Positions 42,525 to 51,126 of a stretch of DNA of 64,000 nt are shown piece after piece. The DNA is taken from NCBI RefSeq assembly GCF_000169175.1, contig NZ_AAWS01000012.1, positions 67,001 through 131,000 on the forward strand. The letters run 5' to 3'. Within the stretch, counting starts at the first letter, position 1, and each line of letters begins with the position of its first letter. Both the position numbers and the translations under genes were made by a program. The stretch comes from Microscilla marina ATCC 23134 (GTDB taxonomy: Bacteria; Bacteroidota; Bacteroidia; Cytophagales; Microscillaceae). The notes beneath the pieces were generated by a model. It was not told the origin of the DNA. It was given only the letters and a program-made list of their open reading frames with translations, and did not search any database.

Positions 42525-42908
42525 ATTAGCGTCAACTTAACTTTTCAGTTGAATTATTTAAATTACTGATAGGCCAATACTCCTCAGTGATTTTAGTCAA
42601 AGTTGATTACTGATTACCTTCGGTGAGCTCCCGTTGGTCGGTTATCAAATGGTTATAAGTTTAAAAACTATTTAATTTAGACGTAAAACTGAAACCCTTT
42701 GAAAAATAAAGCAAGTACGCAAATTTAATATACGCCATTGGTTTACAGTGATTAATAGGGTAAACATTTACTCGAATCCGCTATGGACTACGGACTAAAT
42801 GCTATGGACTATTGATAGACAACACCTTCAATTAAAAATAAGCACCTTTTAAAGTTACTTGATCTTAATGTGTTAGGAACACACGCGGGATGCGTGCGCC
42901 AGCCGTGA
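42525..42908 (+). repeat. Interspersed repeat, copy interrupted by a 246-bp insertion
   Basis: 42525-42572 matches the left third of 28705-28842 and 42813-42908 matches the rest, through GTTAGGAACACACGCGGG. Between them 246 bp are inserted, bounded by the direct repeat TGATAG (42567-42572 and 42813-42818). The insert is non-coding. The whole 42456-43307 gap contains no gene. Confidence 0.6.
42781..42815 (+). repeat. Degenerate 7-nt periodic repeat
   Basis: Five heptads in strict register: CTATGGA, CTACGGA, CTAAATG, CTATGGA, CTATTGA. They lie at the right end of the 246-bp insertion. Confidence 0.65.
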
Positions 42909-43307
42909 GAAATGCTCCCTACTTTAGCTAAACAATCTTGAAGTCAATAGACAAAATGAATGGTTTGTAGCGCATTATTAAAAGCTGAGAGGAGTTCTTG
43001 TGGTAAAGTAAACAATATATCGGCAATAAGATTCTTTTAGGGGAGAAAATCTCTGTTAAACTAGTGTTAAGAGGTGAATAGTCTATAAAAAAGAGTGTTA
43101 TGGTAAAATGTGTTTTGGTTGGTCAAGGCAACAAGGGCATGGCACCACGACAGTTGCTTACAAAATAAATTTTAATGAAGTGTGGCTGGTAAAACTGAGG
43201 TTAAAAATGCGTATTTATTTGGTTACCACCCCTTAAGATGCGGGCAAAGTTTTTATCTATCTTTCGAATCTCCTACCTTGCCAATAAATTACAAACAAAA
43301 AATTGAT

Positions 43308-43751
43308 ATGAAAACAGCAGACATTCATACAAATAAGGGAGTAATGAAAGTAGAGTTTTTTGAAAAAGACGCTCCCGGGACAGTAGCTAACTTTATAAAA
43401 CTTGCCAATGAAGGTTATTACGATGGTTTGGCGTTTCATCGTGTGATCCCAAACTTTGTAGTACAAGGTGGTTGTCCAGATGGCACAGGTGCCGGAGGAC
43501 CAGGCTATAGCATTGCTTGTGAGTTGGATGGCGACAACCAATACCACGATAAAGGGGTGTTGTCTATGGCGCACCGTGGAAGAGATACTGGTGGTTCACA
43601 ATTCTTTATTTGCCACAATCGCCAAAACACACAGCACCTCGACCGTGTACACACAGTGTTTGGTAAAGTAATAGAAGGACTTGAAGTGATAGACACTATT
43701 CGTGAGGGTGATGTGATGGAAAAAATCGTAGTAAACCAGGTAGAAGCATAG
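43308..43751 (+). CDS. Cyclophilin-type peptidyl-prolyl cis-trans isomerase
   Basis: Speeds proline isomerisation during folding. ATG 43308 gives 147 residues, the normal length of small cytoplasmic cyclophilins. The frame continues upstream to 43182, but that part has no family similarity. Motifs: '[26 protein letters not shown]', '[18 protein letters not shown]' (catalytic FHRxI), '[10 protein letters not shown]' and '[20 protein letters not shown]'. No signal peptide is present. A hairpin terminator follows 22 bases on. Confidence 0.95.
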   Translation: MKTADIHTNKGVMKVEFFEKDAPGTVANFIKLANEGYYDGLAFHRVIPNFVVQGGCPDGTGAGGPGYSIACELDGDNQYHDKGVLSMAHRGRDTGGSQFFICHNRQNTQHLDRVHTVFGKVIEGLEVIDTIREGDVMEKIVVNQVEA

Positions 43752-43773
43752 TTTTTACCCAATTATCAAGACT

Positions 43774-43849
43774 AAAAAGAGACTGTTTCATAGTAAACTT
43801 AAGCCAAATAAAATTTGGTATGAGTTGCTTTAGGAGACAGTCTCTTTTT
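43774..43849 (+). terminator. Long-stem terminator, possibly a trimmed mobile element
   Basis: AAAAAGAGACTGT (43774-43786) and ACAGTCTCTTTTT (43837-43849) are a perfect 13-bp inverted repeat around a 50-base loop. The arm GACTGTTTCATA resembles the GGCTGTCTCATAA end of the candidate MITE at 37955, so this may be a related insertion used as the cyclophilin terminator. Confidence 0.6.
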
Positions 43850-43851
43850 AT

Positions 43852-44012
43852 TTAGGAACATGTTCAAAATAAGTGTCGAGATTGAGGGCATAAACTCAAG
43901 GCTGACTGAGGCACTTTTTGCGGGCGTAGCCATAGCTACGGACAATAAAAGCTCATAGTCCCGGCGGAACTGCCGGGGTAACGAAAGTCAGTAAAGAGGA
44001 TATGTTCTAAAC
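43852..44012 (+). repeat. Long-hairpin intergenic element, copy 6
   Basis: TTAGGAACAT (43852 on) is inverted against ATGTTCTAAA (44003-44012). The apical hairpin CGTAGC-CATA-GCTACG (43925-43940) is perfect. The block GAGGCACTTTTTGCGGGCGT is nearly identical to copy 5. The right end ATGTTCTAAACCGGACAG recurs at 42482-42499 with one change. The rest of the gap to 44269 has no gene. Confidence 0.55.
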
Positions 44013-44269
44013 CGGACAGTTATTGCGATCACGGGCTGTTTTTCACAATGTATGATGGATAACTCATTGATAATTAGATTTATAATAATTACTTAGACTA
44101 GTTCCTAATATTTCTAATGTCTACTCAAGCCCTTTATGGGCGTTAGAGACTCAGTTAATGAAATTACTCTTCATCTAGTAAACATCTAACTCGCTTATTA
44201 TTAGCAAGATACTCATCATACATTTAATAAAACAGCCCGATCACGTTCCTTAATCAAGAGCAACTTATA

Positions 44270-44566
44270 TCAATCAACTTCATCCAGCGGAATCAAGCCA
44301 GCACAGAGGTTTACTTCGTTGATAAGGTAGTCCAGCTCTTTGCGCATGGCTTGTAGTTGACTACTTGCTTGTTGTACTGATTGTCTGTTGTATGGTTGAG
44401 TGGTGCGGGGCATCAACTCCAGAATATCGTCAGCATCAAAGGCAAATTTCTCAAGCCGATGACGTAGACTCAGCTGAAAAATAAGCAAGTGCTCTATCCT
44501 CAGAGAAATTGCTTTCTGTTCGGGGGTTTGATTTGGTTGCGCCTGTAAATTTTGATTATCTTGCAT
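44270..44566 (-). CDS. Small protein of unknown function
   Basis: 98 residues, predicted helical and cytoplasmic. A Gln/Asn-rich N-terminal tail (MQDNQNLQAQPNQTPEQKA) precedes an amphipathic helical body with 'LRIEHLLIFQLSLRHRLEKFAFDADDILELMP' and 'MRKELDYLINEVNLCAGLIPLDEVD' (read in parts). I do not recognise it. The ATG is well placed and the composition matches that of a real gene. It lies 161 bases downstream of, and on the same strand as, the small basic protein at 44728. Confidence 0.6.
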   Translation of the reverse strand: MQDNQNLQAQPNQTPEQKAISLRIEHLLIFQLSLRHRLEKFAFDADDILELMPRTTQPYNRQSVQQASSQLQAMRKELDYLINEVNLCAGLIPLDEVD

Positions 44567-44727
44567 TGTTATATTTTTTAATTTAACAATAGCCCTTGAG
44601 GTGTGTCGTCAAACAGAACCTCTTGGGCTTAATTTCTTCTGAAATCTAAAGTAAATATAGCCTTTTTTAGCTTCAAAAGCCAGTTTTATCCCTTCCTTCA
44701 TTGCGTCAAAAAAACGATAATAACTGC

Positions 44728-44976
44728 TCAACCAGGGGCTTTAAAACGGTAAACTACTTCAAACTCACCATAGGTTTGCAAGATTTTTTTCATTCGTTTA
44801 ATCGACAATTTATGCCCTTTTTTGTGGGCACGTTTTGCTTTCTTTAGCTTCTTTTTTTGTTGGGCGTTGAGCGTAGGGTAGGTATGTTTGATAAACCAAT
44901 CGAAGGCTTTTTTGACTGATTTAAACTCGTGGGAATTCTTATGTTGCTCAATATATGTTCGGTTATAAATAATCAT
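44728..44976 (-). CDS. Small basic protein of unknown function
   Basis: 82 residues with a very basic middle ('QQKKKLKKAKRAHKKGHKLSIKRMKKIL', about 39-66) and aromatic ends ('FDWFIKHTYP', 'YGEFEVVYRFKAPG'). There is no signal peptide. The Lys-rich helix could bind nucleic acid, but nothing proves this. I do not recognise a family. It is kept because the start, length and codon use look genuine. Confidence 0.5.
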   Translation of the reverse strand: MIIYNRTYIEQHKNSHEFKSVKKAFDWFIKHTYPTLNAQQKKKLKKAKRAHKKGHKLSIKRMKKILQTYGEFEVVYRFKAPG

Positions 44977-45385
44977 TATATAGGGTTGTGCAGCTTACTT
45001 ATTGGTATTCACAGAAATATAGTGAATTTCTGGGCGAGATAAAAGTTTGAATGTAAAGAGCTTCGAATATCTTTCTATTTACAAATAGAAGTAAAAAAAC
45101 ATCTGATTTGATCAATATTGAGGAGATTTAAAACTTTTTCTGTACATTTATTCCTTAGTAAAATGGAAAAAATAAAGGTGTTCCAAAGAAACCCAATACC
45201 TTGTTGGTGCACAAACGAAAAAGTACTGTCATAGCTGGTAATTTCGATAATCTGGAGCCAAAGCTTCGGTAGTCCTTTACAGGGTGAAATTTTTGAAGCA
45301 GTGCATCTGCTCAAGGTGCTGTTGACTGGGGTAGCTTATTTTTTGTCCATTACTTAATTAGAAAAATCACAACTTTTATAGAACA
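44977..45385. other. Intergenic region, nothing recognised
   Basis: 409 bases between divergent genes, presumably with both promoters. I see no exact TAnnTTTG box, hairpin or family repeat, and the short ORF on the minus strand lacks protein-like composition. Confidence 0.4.
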
Positions 45386-47815
45386 ATGACTAAGCATACT
45401 AAAACTGCAGTGGTTTTGCTGTGGAGTCTGTTGTTGTTGGGGCAATATGTGTACGCTCAAAACCCTCAACGACAATACAAAAGCCATCGTAGCACTCAAA
45501 ATACCTTAAATATACAAACTAATGATGGTGTACTCAGCCTCCGGGCATTTACCCCTTATATTATAGAAGTGTCTTTTGAGAAAAAGGGTTTTCAAAATCC
45601 CGATTCTTCGCATGCGGTTGTACTACAGCCCCAAGGCACTAAAATAAGCCTTAAAAATACCAGTCAAACGCTTGAGTGGAGTACCTCAGCTTTGAAAGTA
45701 ATTATTCAAAAAACACCTTTTCAATTAAAGTTTTATCGGGGCAAACAACTGATAACCAGCGAAGCCGCTGGGTATTTCGAAACCAAGGGTAAGCAAGGTT
45801 ACCTCAAAGGTTTTGCCTTTAATCTTGACAAAAAAGAACAGTTGTTTGGTACTGGAGAACGGGCTTTGCCAATGAATAGGCGAGGGTATCGACTGGAGCT
45901 ATACAATAAAGCCCACTATGCTTACAGTAACCAATCGAAACTAATGGGGTATAATATTCCTTTGGTGTTGTCTTCTAAAAAGTACTCCATCTATTTTGAC
46001 AATGCTCCTAAAGGAGTGATTGACTTAGGGAAAACCAACCCAAATCAACTGACTTTTGAGAGCATTGGTGGCAAAATGACTTATTACTTAATTGCTGCGC
46101 CAACGCTTACTCAAGTGGTAGAGCATTATACTGCACTTACCGGAAGGCAGCCTTTGCCTCCGCGTTGGGCATTGGGCAATATTGCCACCCGCTATGGCTA
46201 CCGTAACGAAGCACAAGTACGCAAAGTAGTAAAAGCTTATCAGGCAAAAGACTTTCCGCTCGATGCCGTCATTTTAGATCATTACTGGTATGGCAAGGGC
46301 GAAATTAAACAGTCGGTAGCAATGGGTGACTTTGACTGGTATACCCCCCACTGGAAAAGTGGTGCGGGACTGGTAACCGACCTCCAAAAGCAAAATATTC
46401 ACACTGTATTAATTACCCAGCCTTTTGTGCTCACTGACTCCAAAAATTTTGGGCATATTTCCAAAGCAGGTTTACTAACCAAAGATAAACAAGGCAAGCC
46501 TTTTATTATTCCTGATTTTTATTTTGGTAAAACCGGGTTGTTAGACATTTTTCAGTCAGCTACTCAGCAATGGTTTTGGGCACAATACAAAAAACATATT
46601 GATACTGGAGTGCACGGGTGGTGGGGCGACCTGGGCGAACCTGAAATGCATCCGGCTGGAATGAGGCATACTCAAGGCAAGGCAGATGAGGTGCACAATA
46701 TTTATGGGCACTACTGGGCTAAACTCATTGCCGAAGGCTACCAAAAAGAATATTCTCGTATACGACCATTTATATTGATGAGGGCAGGCTTTGCCGGATC
46801 ACAACGCTTTGGGTTGATTCCGTGGTCGGGCGATGTGAGCCGTACTTGGGGAGGGCTACAGTCACAGATTCCACTTACCCTCAATATGGGGTTGGCAGGA
46901 GTGGGCTATATGCACTCCGACCTGGGTGGTTTTGCCGAAGGAAAACTTAGCCCAGAGCTGTATACCCGTTGGCTACAGTATGGTGTTTTTCAACCTATTT
47001 ACCGCCCACATTCACAAGAAGCAGTACCTTCTGAGCCAATTTATTATGCCGATTCTACCCAAAAAATAGTGCGTGAGTTTATAAAGCTTCGTTACCAAAT
47101 GCTGCCGTATAACTATACCCTGGCTTATGAAAATGCTACCAAAGGTACACCACTGATGCGCCCCTTGTTTTTTTTAGAGCCCAACAATGCTCAGCTATAC
47201 CAAGAGAATAAAAACTACTTGTGGGGCAACGATTTTTTGGTAGCTCCAGTATTGCAAAAAGGACAAACCAAAGTGCAGGTGTATTTCCCGAAAGGGTACA
47301 ATTGGACAGACTTCTGGAGCAACAAAGTATACAAGGGTGGAACCACCACTACTATTGCTGTAACCCCCGACAAAATTCCAGTATTTGTACGCGGAGGAGC
47401 TTTTGTGCCGATGGTAGCCCACCTGAGCAATACCAGTGCTTATAGTTCTGAAAATCTCATTATACACTACTATTTTGACAAAGACCTAAAAGGAGAACAA
47501 GACGGACAAATGTATGAAGACGATGGAAAAGATGCGGAGGCACTAAAGCGTAAAAAATACGAGTTGCTAGAGTTTGAGGCAGAGCAGGAAGCTGGTCATT
47601 ATGAGATAGAGTTTAACCGTAGCAAGCATCGTTACCCTAATGCTCCCAAACACCGAAAAGTGACCCTGGTGATTCATCATAAAAAGTTTACCACGATTAA
47701 GAAAGCAGAGAAGATTGACAAGAAAAGCATCACGCTAAGTTATGATGCTACCAAAAATCAAACGACCATCACTTTTGTCTGGAAAAAGAGAAAAGCACAG
47801 TTATTTTTGAACTAA
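45386..47815 (+). CDS. Secreted GH31 family alpha-glucosidase-like hydrolase
   Basis: 809 residues with a signal peptide (1-24, ending 'LLLLGQYVYAQ'), so exported. The order is N-terminal beta domain (about 40-240), catalytic barrel (about 245-590) and C-terminal beta domains with a DUF5110-like end. The catalytic nucleophile is Asp415 in 'WWGDLGEPEMH' and the acid/base is Asp483 in 'PWSGDVSRTWGG'. 'DHYWYGKGEIKQ' and 'HSDLGGFAEG' line the active site. GH31 enzymes cut alpha-glucosides or alpha-xylosides from starch, glycogen or related glycans. No SusC/SusD pair is adjacent, so this is not a classical polysaccharide utilisation locus. Confidence 0.93.
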   Translation: MTKHTKTAVVLLWSLLLLGQYVYAQNPQRQYKSHRSTQNTLNIQTNDGVLSLRAFTPYIIEVSFEKKGFQNPDSSHAVVLQPQGTKISLKNTSQTLEWSTSALKVIIQKTPFQLKFYRGKQLITSEAAGYFETKGKQGYLKGFAFNLDKKEQLFGTGERALPMNRRGYRLELYNKAHYAYSNQSKLMGYNIPLVLSSKKYSIYFDNAPKGVIDLGKTNPNQLTFESIGGKMTYYLIAAPTLTQVVEHYTALTGRQPLPPRWALGNIATRYGYRNEAQVRKVVKAYQAKDFPLDAVILDHYWYGKGEIKQSVAMGDFDWYTPHWKSGAGLVTDLQKQNIHTVLITQPFVLTDSKNFGHISKAGLLTKDKQGKPFIIPDFYFGKTGLLDIFQSATQQWFWAQYKKHIDTGVHGWWGDLGEPEMHPAGMRHTQGKADEVHNIYGHYWAKLIAEGYQKEYSRIRPFILMRAGFAGSQRFGLIPWSGDVSRTWGGLQSQIPLTLNMGLAGVGYMHSDLGGFAEGKLSPELYTRWLQYGVFQPIYRPHSQEAVPSEPIYYADSTQKIVREFIKLRYQMLPYNYTLAYENATKGTPLMRPLFFLEPNNAQLYQENKNYLWGNDFLVAPVLQKGQTKVQVYFPKGYNWTDFWSNKVYKGGTTTTIAVTPDKIPVFVRGGAFVPMVAHLSNTSAYSSENLIIHYYFDKDLKGEQDGQMYEDDGKDAEALKRKKYELLEFEAEQEAGHYEIEFNRSKHRYPNAPKHRKVTLVIHHKKFTTIKKAEKIDKKSITLSYDATKNQTTITFVWKKRKAQLFLN

Positions 47816-48143
47816 GCAGTTCATACTGCGCAAATTTGAAAGGCTTTTGGGGAGCAAACAGTAACAATGAAGGGTAATAAGGTTTTATTTGTGATCTATT
47901 CCTGACTCTTTATTGTACAATATTGCTTCTTAATTGCCTTTTTTTTGTATTTTTATTGCCTGTGAATCCAGAAGCTTATAGTAGCAACCAGGGTTTACAG
48001 CACATATCCTTATAGTATAGAGCTGTCAGTGGCACAGGACAGTTTTCATCCAAAATTTTCTTGGTTATAATATATCGAATGGTTTATGCTATGTTTGAAA
48101 GATAAAAAGGCATTTACGAAAGGTTACGAAAACACAGGTGTTT
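47816..48143. other. Intergenic region, nothing recognised
   Basis: 328 AT-rich bases between the glucosidase stop and the TPR phosphatase start. No terminator with a good stem and no repeat-family member is seen. Confidence 0.4.
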
Positions 48144-50879
48144 ATGAAAATATACTTTTCTATTTTTTTCTTATTTTGGGCATGCTTTCAAGTAGTTTGT
48201 CAAAATAAAGCTACAATAGACTCTCTCCAACAATTACTCAATACAGACTTATCAGATACCCAAAAAACAGACTTATACAATGGCATTGCTAAAGAGTATG
48301 CGCTGAATGCCGACTCTATCAATGTGTTGAAATACACCGCAAAAGCACTGGATCTTGCTCAAAAAAACGACTATGTAAGAGGAGAAGTAGATAGTTACCT
48401 GTATTTAAGTAGCTTATACCAAAGCCAGCGCAATTTGTCTAAAGCAAAACTATACCTGGAGAAGGCATTGGCAAAATCAGAAAAAGCCAAATATACAGAA
48501 GGTATAGTAAGGTCAAATAACGGCTTGGGTAATGTGTTTCGGTCAAAAAAAGAGGAAAAAAAAGCTTTAGAGTATTATGGAAAATCATTGAATACTGAGG
48601 GTATTACACCTGTGTATCAAGTAAAGACTTATTATGATATCGGGTTGTTGTACGAACGAGTAAGTAATAACAACAAGGCTTTGGAGGTGTATAGCAAAGG
48701 AATAGCTTTGAGCAAAAAACATCAGATAAAAAGAGAACTGTCTAAGATGTATAATAGGGTGGGCTTGGTTACCCAAAAGCAAGGTAATTATGACAAAGCC
48801 CTGGAGTATTACCAAGAGGCATTGTTGATAGATCGGTCGTTGAACGACAAAATTAGTGTGTCGGCATTGTATAACAATATAGGCAATGTTTATGAGGCAA
48901 AAGGAAACTATCCTAAAGCATTAGACTATTATTTTAAATCGGTAAAGATAGATGAGGAGCTGGATAATAAAATGGGAGTGGCTTATGGCTATGGCAATAT
49001 AGGAATTATATACGACGAGCAGGGGAATTACTCCCAAGCCTTGAAACACTACCTTAAGTCGTTGAAAATATTGCAGGAAATAGGTAATAAGTCAGGAGAA
49101 GCCATTATTTATAACAACGTGGGCGATATTCACCGCAACCAAAACAACTATGCCAAAGCGTTGGACTATTATTTTAAATCGCTTGAAATCAAAAAGGAAA
49201 TTAAAAACGAGCGTGGAATGGCGTATAGTTACAACAACATAGGGGTAGTGTATCAGGAGCAAAAAAAGTACGATAAAGCCCTTGAGTATTTGCAACTGGC
49301 GTTGGACATTAGGAAAAAAAATAAAAACCAAAGTGGCATTGCCAACTCTTATATCAACCTAGGGAAAGTTTGGCTGGAGCAGCGCCAATATGCCAAAGCC
49401 AAAGAGTACCTGACCCAAGCATTGACCACCCATAAAAAGTTGGGGGAAAAAGCCTGGACAGCTCAAGCTTATGTAGAGCTGGGCAGAGTAAACTATCATC
49501 AACAAGATTATCTGGAGGCACTCAAAAACCTAAAAAGTGGTGTAAATATGGCAAAACAAAAGGGGAGCCTGGTGTTTGTAAAAGAAGGAGCTGAGCTAAT
49601 GGCAAAAGTATATGCTGCTACTAGTGACTTTGCCAATGCCTACCAAAGCTATCAATTGTTTAAACAAATGTCTGATAGCTTATTTAATGAAACCAATACT
49701 AAAAAGCTGACCCGGATGGAAGCCGAATTTGGGTTTGAAAAACAAACCGATTCGCTCAGGTTTGTACAAGACAAAGAAAAGGCAATACTCAATACAAGGT
49801 TGGAAAACGAAAAAGCAAAAAGAGAAAAAGAAGTGCTCAAAAAGCGGCTTTATCGAAATTTGGGTTGGTTTGCAGTAATAGTACTTGTGGCCATTACATT
49901 GTTTACCATGTTTATTTTTAGAAGCCGCCAACGACAAAAACAATTAAATGCAAAGCTCACCAAACAAAAGGATGATCTTGAAAGGCAACGCAAGGAGTTG
50001 ATGCTGCTTAATCAAGAGGTGCAAGAATCGAACGCTGAAATAAGTGCCGCCAATGAAGAAATCAATGCCATTAATGAAACCTTGCAGGACACGCTCGAAA
50101 CAGTACAAATACAACGCGACGATATTATGAGTAGCATTAGCTATGCTCAACGTATTCAGGAAGCTATTTTGCCGTTCGAGGAACGTATGCAAAAGGTTTT
50201 TCCTGAACACTTTGTGTTATACAAACCTCGTGACATAGTTTCGGGCGATTTTTACTGGTGCGAAGAGGTAGAGCATTTGCAAATATTGATTGTAGGTGAC
50301 TGTACCGGACACGGGGTACCAGGTGCTTTCATGACTATGCTGGGTTCTCAGGCGTTGTCGAATATAGTAGTACAAAGAAAAATAACCAAACCTGACGAAA
50401 TTCTCAATGCTTTGAACGAAACTTTGCCTTATTTGCTCAAAACAAAAGACACCCAAATAAATGATGGAATGGATATAGTGGTGTCTGTATTAGACAGGCA
50501 AAAGCAACAATTGTACTTTGCCGGAGCAAAAAACTCTTTGGTACTGGTGCAAAACGGTGAACTTACAGAAATCAGGGGCGATATTTATGGAATCAATACC
50601 GAGTCTGGTAGTTCCAAAGCGGTGGTGAAATATACCGCACACACTATAGATATTTCAGTACCTACTGTGTTTTATATGTACTCAGATGGTTATCAAGATC
50701 AATTTGGGGGCAAAGAAGGCAAAAAAATGATGAAACGAAGGTTAAGAGAGAGACTGATAGGTTTGGCAGCCAAACCAGTAAATGAGCAAAAAAGGCTGTT
50801 AGAGATTATGCTTCAAGAGTGGATGCTGGGCTATCCACAAACCGATGATATATTGGTAGTAGGAGTAAAACTGAATTGA
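48144..50879 (+). CDS. TPR-sensor SpoIIE-type protein phosphatase
   Basis: 911 residues from ATG 48144 (the frame opens two codons earlier with GTG). A signal peptide (about 1-20) is followed by about eleven TPRs (about 35-480), many nearly identical ('KGNYPKALDYYFKSVKIDEE', 'QNNYAKALDYYFKSLEIKKE'). A membrane helix ('LGWFAVIVLVAITLFTMFIF', about 573-592) precedes a cytoplasmic coiled coil (about 595-680) and a SpoIIE/PP2C domain with 'ILPFEERMQKVFPEHFVLYKPRDIVSGDFYW', 'DCTGHGVPGAFMTMLG' and 'SDGYQDQFGG' (read in parts). A periplasmic TPR sensor thus controls a Ser/Thr phosphatase. It faces another SpoIIE gene tail to tail. Confidence 0.92.
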   Translation: MKIYFSIFFLFWACFQVVCQNKATIDSLQQLLNTDLSDTQKTDLYNGIAKEYALNADSINVLKYTAKALDLAQKNDYVRGEVDSYLYLSSLYQSQRNLSKAKLYLEKALAKSEKAKYTEGIVRSNNGLGNVFRSKKEEKKALEYYGKSLNTEGITPVYQVKTYYDIGLLYERVSNNNKALEVYSKGIALSKKHQIKRELSKMYNRVGLVTQKQGNYDKALEYYQEALLIDRSLNDKISVSALYNNIGNVYEAKGNYPKALDYYFKSVKIDEELDNKMGVAYGYGNIGIIYDEQGNYSQALKHYLKSLKILQEIGNKSGEAIIYNNVGDIHRNQNNYAKALDYYFKSLEIKKEIKNERGMAYSYNNIGVVYQEQKKYDKALEYLQLALDIRKKNKNQSGIANSYINLGKVWLEQRQYAKAKEYLTQALTTHKKLGEKAWTAQAYVELGRVNYHQQDYLEALKNLKSGVNMAKQKGSLVFVKEGAELMAKVYAATSDFANAYQSYQLFKQMSDSLFNETNTKKLTRMEAEFGFEKQTDSLRFVQDKEKAILNTRLENEKAKREKEVLKKRLYRNLGWFAVIVLVAITLFTMFIFRSRQRQKQLNAKLTKQKDDLERQRKELMLLNQEVQESNAEISAANEEINAINETLQDTLETVQIQRDDIMSSISYAQRIQEAILPFEERMQKVFPEHFVLYKPRDIVSGDFYWCEEVEHLQILIVGDCTGHGVPGAFMTMLGSQALSNIVVQRKITKPDEILNALNETLPYLLKTKDTQINDGMDIVVSVLDRQKQQLYFAGAKNSLVLVQNGELTEIRGDIYGINTESGSSKAVVKYTAHTIDISVPTVFYMYSDGYQDQFGGKEGKKMMKRRLRERLIGLAAKPVNEQKRLLEIMLQEWMLGYPQTDDILVVGVKLN

Positions 50880-51001
50880 AGATGTTTTTGGTAGTTTTCG
50901 CAAAATCGTATTTATGATTTTTCACTCACCAATTATCAGTAGTAAATTTTTCAAAAAGCACAATTCAACGAGTGCCCCCACGCTATAGCCTTCTATTTGC
51001 G

Positions 51002-51036
51002 GGTTTTATAAATTGCTAAAAAATCAACCTGCTAAA
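51002..51036 (+). repeat. Short repeat shared with 28618-28652
   Basis: GTTTTATAAATTGCTAAAAA continuing to TCAACCTGCTA matches the sequence after the atp terminator with a few changes. Its function is unknown. Confidence 0.4.
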
Positions 51037-51075
51037 ACGTAAATGCTTGCACACCAAGGTGCGTTTGTCGATGAA

Positions 51076-51124
51076 GGCTTGTAGCCTGTAGTAGCTCCCG
51101 ACTACGGTCTACCAACTCTCGACT
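51076..51124 (+). repeat. Degenerate 7-nt periodic repeat joining both word classes
   Basis: Seven heptads in register: GGCTTGT, AGCCTGT, AGTAGCT, CCCGACT, ACGGTCT, ACCAACT, CTCGACT. They end two bases from the stop codon of the minus-strand phosphatase gene. Confidence 0.65.
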
Positions 51125-51126
51125 AT

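Noticed and set aside
43182-43307. N-terminal extension of the cyclophilin
   Set aside because: No family similarity and no signal peptide; ATG 43308 gives the standard length.
45075-45314. 79-codon minus-strand frame in the gap before the glucosidase
   Set aside because: Low-complexity composition, no family motif, no good start context.
45386-47815. Polysaccharide utilisation locus around the GH31 gene
   Set aside because: No SusC/SusD pair, sulfatase or second glycosidase nearby.
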